Shown piece after piece: positions 40,495-48,749 of a DNA stretch of 64,000 nt; position 1 is the first letter of the stretch; each line of letters starts with the position of its first letter. Source of the stretch: Thermoleophilaceae bacterium (GTDB lineage Bacteria > Actinomycetota > Thermoleophilia > Solirubrobacterales > Thermoleophilaceae). The stretch covers positions 1 through 64,000 of the forward strand of contig JAUJNF010000001.1 in NCBI GenBank assembly GCA_030446485.1, in the 5' to 3' direction. The notes below the pieces were generated by a model. It searched no databases and was not told the origin of the DNA. It saw only the letters and a list, made by a program, of their open reading frames with translations. The position numbers were made by a program, and so were the translations under genes.

Positions 40495-41841
40495 TCAGTC
40501 GCTCACCGCGCGGATCCCGGTGCCGTGTTCCAGCTCCACCGCCTCGAGCCGTCCGTCCGCGAAGCGCAGATGCACGTCGTCGCCGAGGCAGACCACGCTC
40601 TCGGCCTCGCCGCCGAGGGCCTTGGCCGCCAACAGCACTGCGGCGATCTTGTGCACGTCCCGGATCAAGCCGACCGCCAGCAGCGAGCGCGTCTCATTCG
40701 CCACGTTGCCGTCGCCGACTCTCAGCACCGCGCGGGTCTCCTCGTGGACCGCGCGGGCTGCCATGGCCACCGAGATGTTCCCGAGGTCTTCGGAGGTGAC
40801 CGCGGCCACCGCCCGAGCATTCGGCAGCGACAGCCGGCCCAGGAGCGAGGCGTCTGCGCCGCGGCCGATCACCACGGGTAGCCCCAGGTGCTTCGCGAGG
40901 CCGACGTTCTCGCCGTCCTCGTCGGCCTCGACGGCCACCACGCCGATCCCGCACTCGCGCAGCAGAAGGCACAGGCGCAACCCGACCTGCCCCAGCCCCA
41001 CCACCACCACGTGGTCGCGCCGCGGCACGGCGTTTCGCCCCACGAGGCCGGTCAGCCGCCGGTCCACCACCCGGTTCACAAGCCCGGCGGTGAAGCCCGC
41101 GACGAAGAGCAGCGCGACCAGCATGGTGATCGAGGTGAAGAGCTTGTACCACCCGGGGCCTTTGGAGACCTCCGGGTTCGGCCCGACAGTCACTAGCGTC
41201 TTCGCCGAGCCGTAGATGGCATCGATCAGCCCCTGATCGAGCACGAACACCGCCGTGACGGCCTCGAGGGCGAGCACTCCGAGCAGGCCGATGGCGCCGA
41301 AGAGCAGCAGGCCGGCGCTCTTGTCGTAGGGCGTGAAGAGCGCCCGGGCGAGGGCCTCGGCGCGGTGCCGCTTGAGCGGGGGCACCGGCTCCTCGTGAGC
41401 GCTGCCGTCGCGCTCGACAATCCCGAACGGTCGATCGCCGTCAAGCCGCACGGCCGTGAAGCGCTCATCGATGCATGGCCCGGCTAGCGACGGCGCGACG
41501 ATCTCCGCAAGCGAGGTCACGTGCGCGCCTTTCACCTGCCGGCCCACCTGCTCGGCCATGGTCGGATCGAAGATGGTCAGAAGCAGCGGCACGTCCTCCG
41601 AGATCGCGCGGATCATCAACGCCATCCGCAGCACGATCGCGTCCTCGTTGGCCACCACCGCCACCGAGTCGATCGCTTCGCCGTCGAGCGCGTTACGGAC
41701 GTCCTCCTCGCTCGGCTGCCGGAGGTGGGTGACTCGGGCGCTCGACGCCTCCAGTGCGCGGACCGTCTCCTCGCTCAGATCCCCGTCGCCGATCACGACG
41801 ACGGCATGCTGCTTGCCGCCGTTGCCATCCGCCGCGGGCAC
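40495..41841 (-). CDS. two-RCK ion channel-like protein with atypical filter
   Basis: A 448-residue membrane protein with an N-terminal RCK/TrkA-N-like domain (VVVIGDGDLSEETVRAL, VAVVANEDAIVLRMALMIRA), two membrane helices (LLLFGAIGLLGVLALEAV and ITMLVALLFVAGFTAGLVN) flanking a pore loop, and a second TrkA-N domain (VVVVGLGQVGLRLCLLLREC with GxGxxG). The place of the K+ filter TVGYG reads TVGPNPEVSKGPGWYKLF, so ion choice is uncertain. The GxGQVG motif should bind NAD or ATP. ATG start. Gene end converges on vapC with a 41-base gap. Confidence 0.75.
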   Translation of the reverse strand: MPAADGNGGKQHAVVVIGDGDLSEETVRALEASSARVTHLRQPSEEDVRNALDGEAIDSVAVVANEDAIVLRMALMIRAISEDVPLLLTIFDPTMAEQVGRQVKGAHVTSLAEIVAPSLAGPCIDERFTAVRLDGDRPFGIVERDGSAHEEPVPPLKRHRAEALARALFTPYDKSAGLLLFGAIGLLGVLALEAVTAVFVLDQGLIDAIYGSAKTLVTVGPNPEVSKGPGWYKLFTSITMLVALLFVAGFTAGLVNRVVDRRLTGLVGRNAVPRRDHVVVVGLGQVGLRLCLLLRECGIGVVAVEADEDGENVGLAKHLGLPVVIGRGADASLLGRLSLPNARAVAAVTSEDLGNISVAMAARAVHEETRAVLRVGDGNVANETRSLLAVGLIRDVHKIAAVLLAAKALGGEAESVVCLGDDVHLRFADGRLEAVELEHGTGIRAVSD

Positions 41842-41926
41842 TCTCGGAAGTTACGAGTCCGTGCGGACGCCAGACTCCCGGTCCGGCCCACGGCCCAACC
41901 CACCACCCGAGGAGCACGCACGACCC

Positions 41927-42535
41927 ATGAACCGCCCCTTCGCCAGCGCCCCCATCACCCTCCTGCTCGACCTGCTCGTGGCGGCCTGGATCGTGGCCTG
42001 CATCGCCTTCGGCGTGCTCGTCGCCGACGGAGTCGAGGAGCTCACCGTGCTCAGCGACGGCATCTCCGACGCGGGCGGTGCCGTGGTGAGCTCGGGGGAG
42101 GCCATCGGCGGCGCGGAGCTGCCGGTGGTCGGCAAGCCCTTCGGGGGTGTGGGCGAGGAGATCTCGGAGGCCGGCCGTGAGGTGCAGGGCGGCGGCGAGT
42201 CGAGCCGCGAGGACATCGAGAGCCTGGCGCGGCTCCTCGGCGTCGCGCTCGCGCTCATTCCGATGCTGCCCGTGCTCCTCCACTACCTCCCGCCGCGCCT
42301 CACGCGCGGGCGCGAGATCCGCGCCGTGAAGCGCATGCGCGGCACGGCCGGGGACGACCCGGTCTTCGTCGAGTTCCTCGCCCGGCGCGCCACCGAGCGG
42401 CTCTCCTACCGTGAGCTCCGAAGGGTCAGCGACCGGCCGTGGCTGGACCTCGAGGAGGGGCGGCACGTGCCCCTCGCCGAGGCCGAGCTGCGGCGGGTGG
42501 GGATCCTGAGGCCGCGGCTGAAGGCCGGCTCGTGA
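41927..42535 (+). CDS. two-span membrane protein, unknown function
   Basis: A 202-residue protein. Two hydrophobic helices, LLLDLLVAAWIVACIAFGVLVA at residues about 12-33 and LARLLGVALALIPMLPVLLHYL near 105-125, enclose an external Gly/Ser/Glu-rich loop (SDGISDAGGAVVSSGEAIGG). The cytoplasmic tail is charged and ends VPLAEAELRRVGILRPRL. ATG 41927-41929; a GAGGAG lies 14 bases upstream. Its last 110 bases overlap the convergent amine oxidase gene on the other strand. Family not recognised, though similar proteins occur in actinobacteria. Confidence 0.65.
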   Translation: MNRPFASAPITLLLDLLVAAWIVACIAFGVLVADGVEELTVLSDGISDAGGAVVSSGEAIGGAELPVVGKPFGGVGEEISEAGREVQGGGESSREDIESLARLLGVALALIPMLPVLLHYLPPRLTRGREIRAVKRMRGTAGDDPVFVEFLARRATERLSYRELRRVSDRPWLDLEEGRHVPLAEAELRRVGILRPRLKAGS

Positions 42536-43895
42536 GCACCTCGCGCGCCGCCCGCTCGCCCGACTGCACGGCACCGTCCATGTAGCCGAGCCACACGGTG
42601 GCGGTCTCGGAGCCCGCCCAGTGGATGGGGCCGATCGGCTGGCGCAGCGCTGACCCGTACGAGGTCCACCCCCCGGGCCCGAAGTAGCAGCCGTAGCAGC
42701 CGCGGGTCCACTCCTCCTCGGCCCAGCTGCGCTCGATGTAGCGGTAGGGCTCGGCGGCGTCGGGTCCGAAGAAGCGCGTAAAGCACTCGACCACCGCGGC
42801 GCGGCGCTCCGCCTCGGTGGCGCGGCCGAGCTCGCGCCCGACCCGGCCCTCGAGGAACCCGAGCAGCACGCCGGGGCGGCCGTCGGGTGGCGAGTTGTCG
42901 TAGGCCACCTTCACCGGCCCTACGTCGCTCGTGGCCTCGCCGCTCAGGCCCCGCTCGCGCCAGAACGGCTTCTCGTACAGCGCCATGCACTTGATCACGG
43001 TGCCCTGCGGCATGCGCTGGGTGAGCTGGTCGCGGCGCCCGGGCAGCGGCGGGTCGTAGACGATGCGGCCGGTCAGCGTCGGCGGGATGGCCACGATCAC
43101 CCGGGCGGCACGCACGCTCGCCCCATCGGACTCCACCACCACGTGGTCCAGACCGTGCTCGATGCGACGCACCGGCGCACCGAGCGTCACGACGTCGCCC
43201 AGGTCCTCGGCCAGGCGCTCGGCCACGCGCTGGGAGCCGCCGACGAAGCGGTCCTGCTGGGCGCCGCCGCCGGTGTCGATGAGCGCGTCAACGCCGCCGG
43301 CGGAGTGCACGTAGGTGAGCACGTGCAGCAGCGACAGGTCCTCGCCCTGCGCCGACCACACCCCCTCGACGAACACCTCGAAGATGCGCCGGGCGCCGTC
43401 GGTGAAGGTCACGTGCTCGACCCAGGACGAGAAGGTCTGGCTGTCCCATTCCCGCGCGTGGGGGGCCTCCCACGGCGCCTCGAGCGGCACCTGCCGGGCC
43501 ATCGCCTCGAGCTTGCGCTGCGCGCGCCCGAAGTCGAGCAGGATGTGGGGGCTGAGCGGCGGGATGGAGCCGCGGAAGTTGATGAGGCGGCCGCCGAACT
43601 CCGCCAGCGTGTCGCCGTGGGTGTGCGTCGGGAAGGTGTCGACTCCCACCGAGCGGGCGAGCGCCGCCATCCGGTACTGCGTCGGCCCGAGCCACTGCCC
43701 GCCCACCTCGACCACCTTGCCGTCGCCGATCGGCTCGTTGAGTAGCCGGCCGCCGACGCGGTCGCGCGCCTCGAGCACCTGCACCGACCGTCCGGCGCGC
43801 CGCAGCTCGCGCGCGGCGGTGAGTCCGGCCAGGCCGGCACCCACGACCACCGCGTCGAGCTCGGCGGCCGCTCCGTTGGCGTTCTTGCGAGCCAT
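42426..43895 (-). CDS. flavin monoamine oxidase family protein, cytoplasmic
   Basis: A 489-residue FAD amine oxidase. FAD motif VVGAGLAGLTAARELRRAG then VQVLEARDRVGGRL; the LLHVLTYVHSAGGVDALIDT segment, DNSPPDG, VLLGFLEGRVG and the C-terminal HWAGSETATVWLGYMDGAVQSGERAAREVL FAD contact, read in two parts. No signal peptide. After the usual end (EVL) the frame continues 35 residues into a Pro/Ala/Arg tail antisense to the membrane-protein gene, giving a 110-base tail-to-tail overlap. Its paralogue 4 kb away ends at AEVLAER. Confidence 0.87.
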   Translation of the reverse strand: MARKNANGAAAELDAVVVGAGLAGLTAARELRRAGRSVQVLEARDRVGGRLLNEPIGDGKVVEVGGQWLGPTQYRMAALARSVGVDTFPTHTHGDTLAEFGGRLINFRGSIPPLSPHILLDFGRAQRKLEAMARQVPLEAPWEAPHAREWDSQTFSSWVEHVTFTDGARRIFEVFVEGVWSAQGEDLSLLHVLTYVHSAGGVDALIDTGGGAQQDRFVGGSQRVAERLAEDLGDVVTLGAPVRRIEHGLDHVVVESDGASVRAARVIVAIPPTLTGRIVYDPPLPGRRDQLTQRMPQGTVIKCMALYEKPFWRERGLSGEATSDVGPVKVAYDNSPPDGRPGVLLGFLEGRVGRELGRATEAERRAAVVECFTRFFGPDAAEPYRYIERSWAEEEWTRGCYGCYFGPGGWTSYGSALRQPIGPIHWAGSETATVWLGYMDGAVQSGERAAREVLTSRPSAAASGSPPAAARPRRGARAAPPRGPATAGR

Positions 43896-43961
43896 ACGGG
43901 GACGCTATCCGACGGGCGCCACCACGGACGACAACCGGATCAACTGCGAAGATTTTCGAGC

Positions 43962-44633
43962 ATGACGGTCTCGAGTTCGACCATCGCAGAACGCCCCGAG
44001 CAGCTCGGAGTGTTCTCGCCGCGCCGGGCCGGCCAACTCGCGGGCGTCGGCGGTGATCAGATCGGGCAGTGGGCTCGTCATGGACTGATCCGGCCCACGA
44101 TCTACCACGGGCGGCCGGCGAACCGCTACGCGTTCTACGACGTGGCGGAAGCCATCGTCGTGCGCTGGCTCCATGACCAGGGCTTCAGCTACGAGGAGAT
44201 CCACACCGCGATCGAGACGGCGGGAACGGAGTACCGAAGCTGGCCGTTGCTGGAGGCGCCGCTCGGTGTGGCCCGCGACGCCGTGACCGACGACCGCGGA
44301 GTGATCGCGCTTCGAGCTCCGGAGGGCCACTACGTGGAGATCGGACGACCGGGGGACCAGATCGTTCGGAGACCCGAGCTCTTCACACAGGCCTCTGACC
44401 TCCTCCGCGCGGGGGGATGGCTGGCGCGCGAGCTCGGTCTGAAGCGCATCGAGGTCGATCCTCAGAAGCTCGGGGGAGCGCCCAGCCTCCGCAGCCACCG
44501 CTGGCCGGTCGAACGCGTGGCCCGAGTCGCCGCCGACGCCGAAGGGTGCGCCCTGCTCGTCGAGCAGTACGAGCTCGACGAAGGCGACATCGAGGAGTCC
44601 GTCCGCTGGACCACCGCCGCCGCTGCCCTCTAG
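43962..44633 (+). CDS. MerR-like/DUF433 antitoxin (VapB45-like)
   Basis: A 223-residue protein. The N-terminal GVFSPRRAGQLAGVGGDQIGQWARHGLIRPTI is a MerR-type helix-turn-helix, and the YDVAEAIVVRWLHDQGFSYEEIHTAI portion continues it. The C-terminal half contains the DUF433-like segment (SHRWPVERVARVAADAEGCALLVEQYELDEGDIEESVRWT). Arrangement and length match Mycobacterium tuberculosis VapB45, antitoxin of a PIN-like toxin. The toxin gene follows 25 bases later. ATG start. Confidence 0.82.
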   Translation: MTVSSSTIAERPEQLGVFSPRRAGQLAGVGGDQIGQWARHGLIRPTIYHGRPANRYAFYDVAEAIVVRWLHDQGFSYEEIHTAIETAGTEYRSWPLLEAPLGVARDAVTDDRGVIALRAPEGHYVEIGRPGDQIVRRPELFTQASDLLRAGGWLARELGLKRIEVDPQKLGGAPSLRSHRWPVERVARVAADAEGCALLVEQYELDEGDIEESVRWTTAAAAL

Positions 44634-44658
44634 CGAGAAGGCCCAGTAGGTAGCCGGG

Positions 44659-45072
44659 GTGGCGCTCCTCGTCCTCGACGAGCAGCTCACCGCCAGGAGC
44701 CTGGTGGACGGACTGCGATCGCGCGGCCTGGACGTTAGGACGGTGAGGGACTTCGGGGTTACGCACGGGACTGACCCGGACGTCGTCCGCACCGTTGGCG
44801 ATCGTCACGCCGGGCATTGGGTGCTCGTGACGATGGACGTAACGATCGTTGAAGATCACCGCGGATTCGACTGGGACCGGTACGCCATGGCCTGGATCGT
44901 CCTTCGCGAAGGTCTGACCGGAGCCGCCGTCGAACGGGCGAAGGCGAACATTCTCCACCGGTGGGCTCACGAGATCGTCGCGCTGCGCCGCGGTGCTCAG
45001 CGCACCTACCACGAGTCAACTCGGGCAAAGACCAGACCGTCCCTGGCCAGCCAGCTCAACCGGAGACTCTGA
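44659..45072 (+). CDS. PIN-like toxin (VapC45-like)
   Basis: A 137-residue protein of the PIN-like VapC45 class. It starts LLVLDEQLTARSLVDGLRSRGLDVRTVRDFG, a first acidic motif, has GHWVLVTMDVTIVEDHRGFDWDRYAMAWIVL in the middle, read as VLVTMDVTIVEDH, with further acids, and a helical C-terminus (VERAKANILHRWAHEIVALRR). Length is the same as Rv2019 (138 residues). GTG start. Probably a translation-targeting ribonuclease held by the upstream MerR/DUF433 protein. Confidence 0.82.
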   Translation: MALLVLDEQLTARSLVDGLRSRGLDVRTVRDFGVTHGTDPDVVRTVGDRHAGHWVLVTMDVTIVEDHRGFDWDRYAMAWIVLREGLTGAAVERAKANILHRWAHEIVALRRGAQRTYHESTRAKTRPSLASQLNRRL

Positions 45073-45110
45073 GCCCTGTTGATCCCCCCGTCGCCACGCC
45101 TTCGCCGGCC

Positions 45111-45335
45111 TCAACCCTTCTTCTTCAGTGCCTCGCCCCTGTGCCCCGCCCGCTTGCCGGACTTGTCGCTTTCCACGACATAGCGCGGATCGTCCTTCGA
45201 GCCCTTGACCCTGGTGCCCTTCTGGCCCTTGTTGGCCACGGTCATCTCACCCGTCACCTTCTCCGCCACCCTGCCGGTGGTCTTGCCCTGCGGCGTGCTC
45301 CACTCGACCTTGTCGCCCTTCTTCAGATCAGCCAT
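45111..45335 (-). CDS. DUF2945 (HVA/TUDOR-like) small protein
   Basis: A 74-residue basic cytosolic protein. MADLKKGDKVEWSTPQGKTTGR, then VAEKVTGEMTVANKGQKGT, PRYVVESDKSGKRAGH and EALKKK match the DUF2945/hypervirulence-associated TUDOR family. Related proteins are widespread and unstudied. ATG 45333-45335 follows GGAGGCAGG. The gene converges on the VapC45-like toxin gene with 38 bases between. Confidence 0.85.
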   Translation of the reverse strand: MADLKKGDKVEWSTPQGKTTGRVAEKVTGEMTVANKGQKGTRVKGSKDDPRYVVESDKSGKRAGHRGEALKKKG

Positions 45336-45611
45336 CGCCTGCCTCCGCGTCGTTTGATGTTCTCTGCCGGCTACGGATGGCACGGGGTTCGGGATGGCGT
45401 CCTCCATCCCCCCGCTTGATCACTTATGAGGCAGGGGCACGCACAGGCTCACCCGCCGGGGCGCGGCAGCGAGCTGGTGTCCACCACCTCGAAGTCCTCC
45501 CCGCTCAAGCGCTTCAGCGCCCGTAGGCGCGCGGGCGCATCGCCTCAGCCTACGACGGGCTGCGACCCCCGGCCGTGACGTCGACGGGCGTTCGAGGCAC
45601 CGCCCGCCGGG
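45336..45611. other. 276-bp intergenic region
   Basis: Between the DUF2945 gene and the end of the acyl-CoA ligase gene, both on the minus strand. A minus-strand stretch ending near 45461 reads LKRLSGEDFEVVDTSSLP before a stop and could be a gene remnant, but it is only about 30 codons with no start. Nothing else was supported. Confidence 0.3.
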
Positions 45612-47120
45612 CTACGCCGCGGTCACCGCCTCCGGTACCTCGATCTCGCGCTTCAAAATCTTGCCGGTCGGCCCCTTGGGCAGCTCGTCGACGAACCAGA
45701 TCTTGCGCGGGTACTTGTAGCTCGCCACCTGGTCCTTCACGTGCGCCTTGAGCTCGTCGGCATCGACGTCCTGCCCCTTCTTGAGCACCACCGCGGCGCC
45801 GACCTCCTCGCCCATGCTGTCGTCGTGGACGCCGACGACGGCGGCCTCCTCGACGGCGGGGTGCTCGTAGAGCACCTCCTCGATCTCGCGCGGGTACACG
45901 TTGTAGCCACCGCGGATGATCATGTCCTTCTTGCGGTCGACGATGAAGAAGTAGCCGTCCTCGTCGATCTTGGCCATGTCGCCGGAGTGGAACCAGCCGG
46001 CGCGGATCGTCTCCTCGGTGGCGTCCGGCCGGTTCCAGTAGCCCTTCATCACGTTGTGGCCGCGGATCACGATCTCGCCCACCTCGCCGGCGGGCACGTC
46101 GTTGCCGTCCTCGTCCACCACCTTCATCTCCACGCCACGGATCGGGGTGCCGATCGAGCCCGGCTTGCGATCGCGGTCGGGGTGGTTGAAGGAGGCCACC
46201 GGCGAGGTCTCGGACAGCCCGTAGCCCTCCAGCACCTTGCATCCGAAGGCCTCCTCGAACCCGCGCATCACCTCGACGGGCATGGCCGAGCCGCCCGACA
46301 TGCACAGCCGCAGGGAGGACACGTCGAAGCTCTCGCGATCGTCGTGGTTGAGCAGGGCGCCGTACATCGTGGGCACGCCCTGGAAGATCGTGATCCTGTC
46401 GCGCTGCAGGATCTCGAGGGCCTTGCCGGGGTCGAAGCGCGGGATCATCGAGAGCAGCGCCCCGGCGTGCACGCTGGCGTTCAGCGTGCAGGTCTGGCCG
46501 AAGGAGTGGAACAGCGGGAGCGCCCCCAGCAGCCGGTCCTCCGCGGTGAGCTGCGCCAACTCCGGACCGGCCACCTCGATGTTGCTGAGCAGGTTGTCGT
46601 GGGTGAGCTCGGCGCCCTTGGGGGTGCCGGTCGTGCCCGAGGTGTAGAGGATCACCGAGGTGTCGGAGCCGTCGCGCTCGGCCACGTCGTGGATCGGGTC
46701 CGCCCCGGCCAGGAGCTTCTCGAACTCGCCGGGGGCGACCGGGATGAGCTCAGCACCCGCCTCGTCGACGCCCTGCTGGGCGCCCTCGGCGAAGTCTCCC
46801 CAGACGAATACGAACTTTGCCTCCGGGTCCTTGAGGTAGAAGGTGACCTCGCGCCCCTTGAGCAGCACGTTCATCGGCACCACGACGCCGCCGGCGCGCA
46901 GGATGCCGTAGTAGGCGATCGCGAAGTAGGGGACGTTGGGCACCATCAGCCCGACGCGGTCGCCTGGCTCGACGCCCTTCCCCTTCAGGAGGCCCGCCAC
47001 GCGGGCGCTGCCCTCGTTGAGCGCCTCGTAGGTGACCTCCACGTCGTCGAGCTTGAGCGCCACGCGGTCGCCGTGCCGCTCGACGGTGTCGGTCAGGATC
47101 TGTGCCAGGTTGCCGCTCAT
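45612..47120 (-). CDS. long-chain-fatty-acid/AMP-dependent CoA ligase
   Basis: A 502-residue adenylate-forming enzyme that activates a carboxylic acid with ATP and loads CoA. The phosphate-binding loop is VILYTSGTTGTPKGAEL, the nucleotide motif LEGYGLSETSPVASFN, the hinge DRKKDMIIRGGYNVYPREIEE and the catalytic lysine in PKGPTGKILKREI. Specificity is unknown; the best general match is to FadD-type medium/long-chain ligases. ATG start. It lies between the two amine oxidase genes but 88 bases separate it from the nearest, so an operon is not certain. Confidence 0.93.
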   Translation of the reverse strand: MSGNLAQILTDTVERHGDRVALKLDDVEVTYEALNEGSARVAGLLKGKGVEPGDRVGLMVPNVPYFAIAYYGILRAGGVVVPMNVLLKGREVTFYLKDPEAKFVFVWGDFAEGAQQGVDEAGAELIPVAPGEFEKLLAGADPIHDVAERDGSDTSVILYTSGTTGTPKGAELTHDNLLSNIEVAGPELAQLTAEDRLLGALPLFHSFGQTCTLNASVHAGALLSMIPRFDPGKALEILQRDRITIFQGVPTMYGALLNHDDRESFDVSSLRLCMSGGSAMPVEVMRGFEEAFGCKVLEGYGLSETSPVASFNHPDRDRKPGSIGTPIRGVEMKVVDEDGNDVPAGEVGEIVIRGHNVMKGYWNRPDATEETIRAGWFHSGDMAKIDEDGYFFIVDRKKDMIIRGGYNVYPREIEEVLYEHPAVEEAAVVGVHDDSMGEEVGAAVVLKKGQDVDADELKAHVKDQVASYKYPRKIWFVDELPKGPTGKILKREIEVPEAVTAA

Positions 47121-47208
47121 TGTGCCTCCCCCTCGTGGTTAGCCTCGGGGGAATACTTCCCCGCTTGGGGCCGGGGCGAACCCCCGATCCGCGTCGCCGG
47201 CCTGCGTC

Positions 47209-48717
47209 TCAGCGCTCGGCCAACACCTCGGCCGCGGCCCGCCGCCCCGAGCGCACCGCGCCGTCCATGTAGCCGTTCCAGATCGTCGCCGTCTCGGATC
47301 CGGCCCAGTGGATGCGGCCCACGGGCCGCCGCAGCGCTTCGCCGTAGTCGAGCAGTACGCCCGGCGCGGTGAAGCCGACGAAGCAGCCGCGCGTCCAGAT
47401 CTCCTGCGACCAGTCGCGCTCCACGTAGCGCAGCGGGTGTCGTGCGCGCTCGCCGAAGAGCTCGACGAAGTTCTCGAGCACGGCGGCCCGGCGCTCCGCT
47501 GCCGGTCGCCTGCTGAGGGCACGCGCGAACTGGCCCTCGACGAAGCCGAGCAGCACGCCGGGTCCCCCGTCGGGCGGAGAGTTGTCGAAGGTGATGCGCG
47601 CCGGCCCGCGGTCGCTCACCGCCTGGCCGGCGAGGCCCTCGTCGCGCCAGAACGGGCGGTCGTAGATCGCCTGGCACTTGATCGCCGAGCCCTGTGGCAT
47701 GCGCTGGGTGAACTGATCGCGCCGGGCCGGCATGACGGGGGAGTACCGAATGCGCCCCGCAAGCGCCGGAGGCAACGTGACGATGGCCCGCCGGGCGCGC
47801 ACCGTGCCGCGGTCGCTGTGCACCATCACGTGTCCGCGCTCCTGCACGATGTGACGCACCGGCGCATCCAGCACCACCCGCCGCCCGAGCCGCCGCGCGG
47901 CCCTGAGGGCGATCTCCTGCGAACCGCCGACGAAGCGCGTCTCCTGCGCGGCGCCCGCGGTGTTGATCAGCCGCTCGAAGTTGCCCGGGTTGGCCTCGTT
48001 GCCGGCGGCGCGGATGTAGAAGAGCAGATGCAGCAGGGACACGTCGCGGGGCTCGGCGGCGTAGAGGGCGCCGATCCCGAGGTCCACCAGGAAGCGACCA
48101 CCGGGGCTGGCGGTGTTCTCGCGGACGAACGTCTCCGCGGTCTGGCCGTCGTACTGCGCCGCGTTCGGCGCGCGCCAGGGCGCGTCGAGGGGCACCTCTG
48201 TGGACATGTCGTTCAGCCGCGCGAGCGCCACGCCGGCCTCGGCAGCTCCCTCGTCGGGCGGGATCGCGCCGAGCAGCGGGGTGTCCGGGCGGTAGGTGAG
48301 TCGCCGGCCGTTGCGGTGATAGACGTAGCTGCCCTCGTTGTAGGTGGGGAAGGTCTCTACGCCGAGCTCGCGCGCCCACTCGTGCACCGCGTCCTGGGTG
48401 GGGCCGATCCACTGGCCACCAACCTCGATCACCTCCCCGCCGCCGATCGGCTCGTTGAGGATGCGTCCACCCACCCGCGGGCGCGCCTCGAGCACCACCA
48501 CGGAGCGCCCCGCGCGAGCCACCGATTCGGCTGCGGCCAGGCCGCTCAGGCCGGCCCCGACCACCACCACGTCGGCGCGCCGCCCGCCGGCACGCGTGCG
48601 GGACCCGCCCGAGGCGGACACGGGCAGGGCCGCGGCCACGCCTCCGGCCGCGGCTCCGCCGATCAACCGGCGACGGGTGACTCCCTGTCCGACGCTGCTG
48701 TCCTCGCCCCCGGCCAT
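47209..48717 (-). CDS. flavin monoamine oxidase family protein, Tat-exported
   Basis: A 502-residue FAD amine oxidase, paralogue of the cytoplasmic one at 42.4-43.9 kb. The N-terminus TRRRLIGGAAAGGVAAALPVSASG is a twin-arginine signal, so the folded flavoprotein is exported. FAD motif VVVGAGLSGLAAAESVARAG and RVGGRILNEPIGGGE, FDNSPPDGGPGVLLGFVEG, and HWAGSETATIWNGYMDG at the end. ATG 48715-48717 after GGGAGAGAG was chosen; an in-frame GTG at 48751-48753 overlaps the upstream LOG stop as GTGA and would add 12 residues. Substrate unknown. Confidence 0.88.
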   Translation of the reverse strand: MAGGEDSSVGQGVTRRRLIGGAAAGGVAAALPVSASGGSRTRAGGRRADVVVVGAGLSGLAAAESVARAGRSVVVLEARPRVGGRILNEPIGGGEVIEVGGQWIGPTQDAVHEWARELGVETFPTYNEGSYVYHRNGRRLTYRPDTPLLGAIPPDEGAAEAGVALARLNDMSTEVPLDAPWRAPNAAQYDGQTAETFVRENTASPGGRFLVDLGIGALYAAEPRDVSLLHLLFYIRAAGNEANPGNFERLINTAGAAQETRFVGGSQEIALRAARRLGRRVVLDAPVRHIVQERGHVMVHSDRGTVRARRAIVTLPPALAGRIRYSPVMPARRDQFTQRMPQGSAIKCQAIYDRPFWRDEGLAGQAVSDRGPARITFDNSPPDGGPGVLLGFVEGQFARALSRRPAAERRAAVLENFVELFGERARHPLRYVERDWSQEIWTRGCFVGFTAPGVLLDYGEALRRPVGRIHWAGSETATIWNGYMDGAVRSGRRAAAEVLAER

Positions 48718-48749
48718 GAGCTCTCTCCCTCTCGCGAAGCGCGATTGTG

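Noticed and set aside
45461-45550. Minus-strand remnant ending in EDFEVVDTSSLPRPGG
   Set aside because: Only about 30 codons without start; too short to call a gene or pseudogene.
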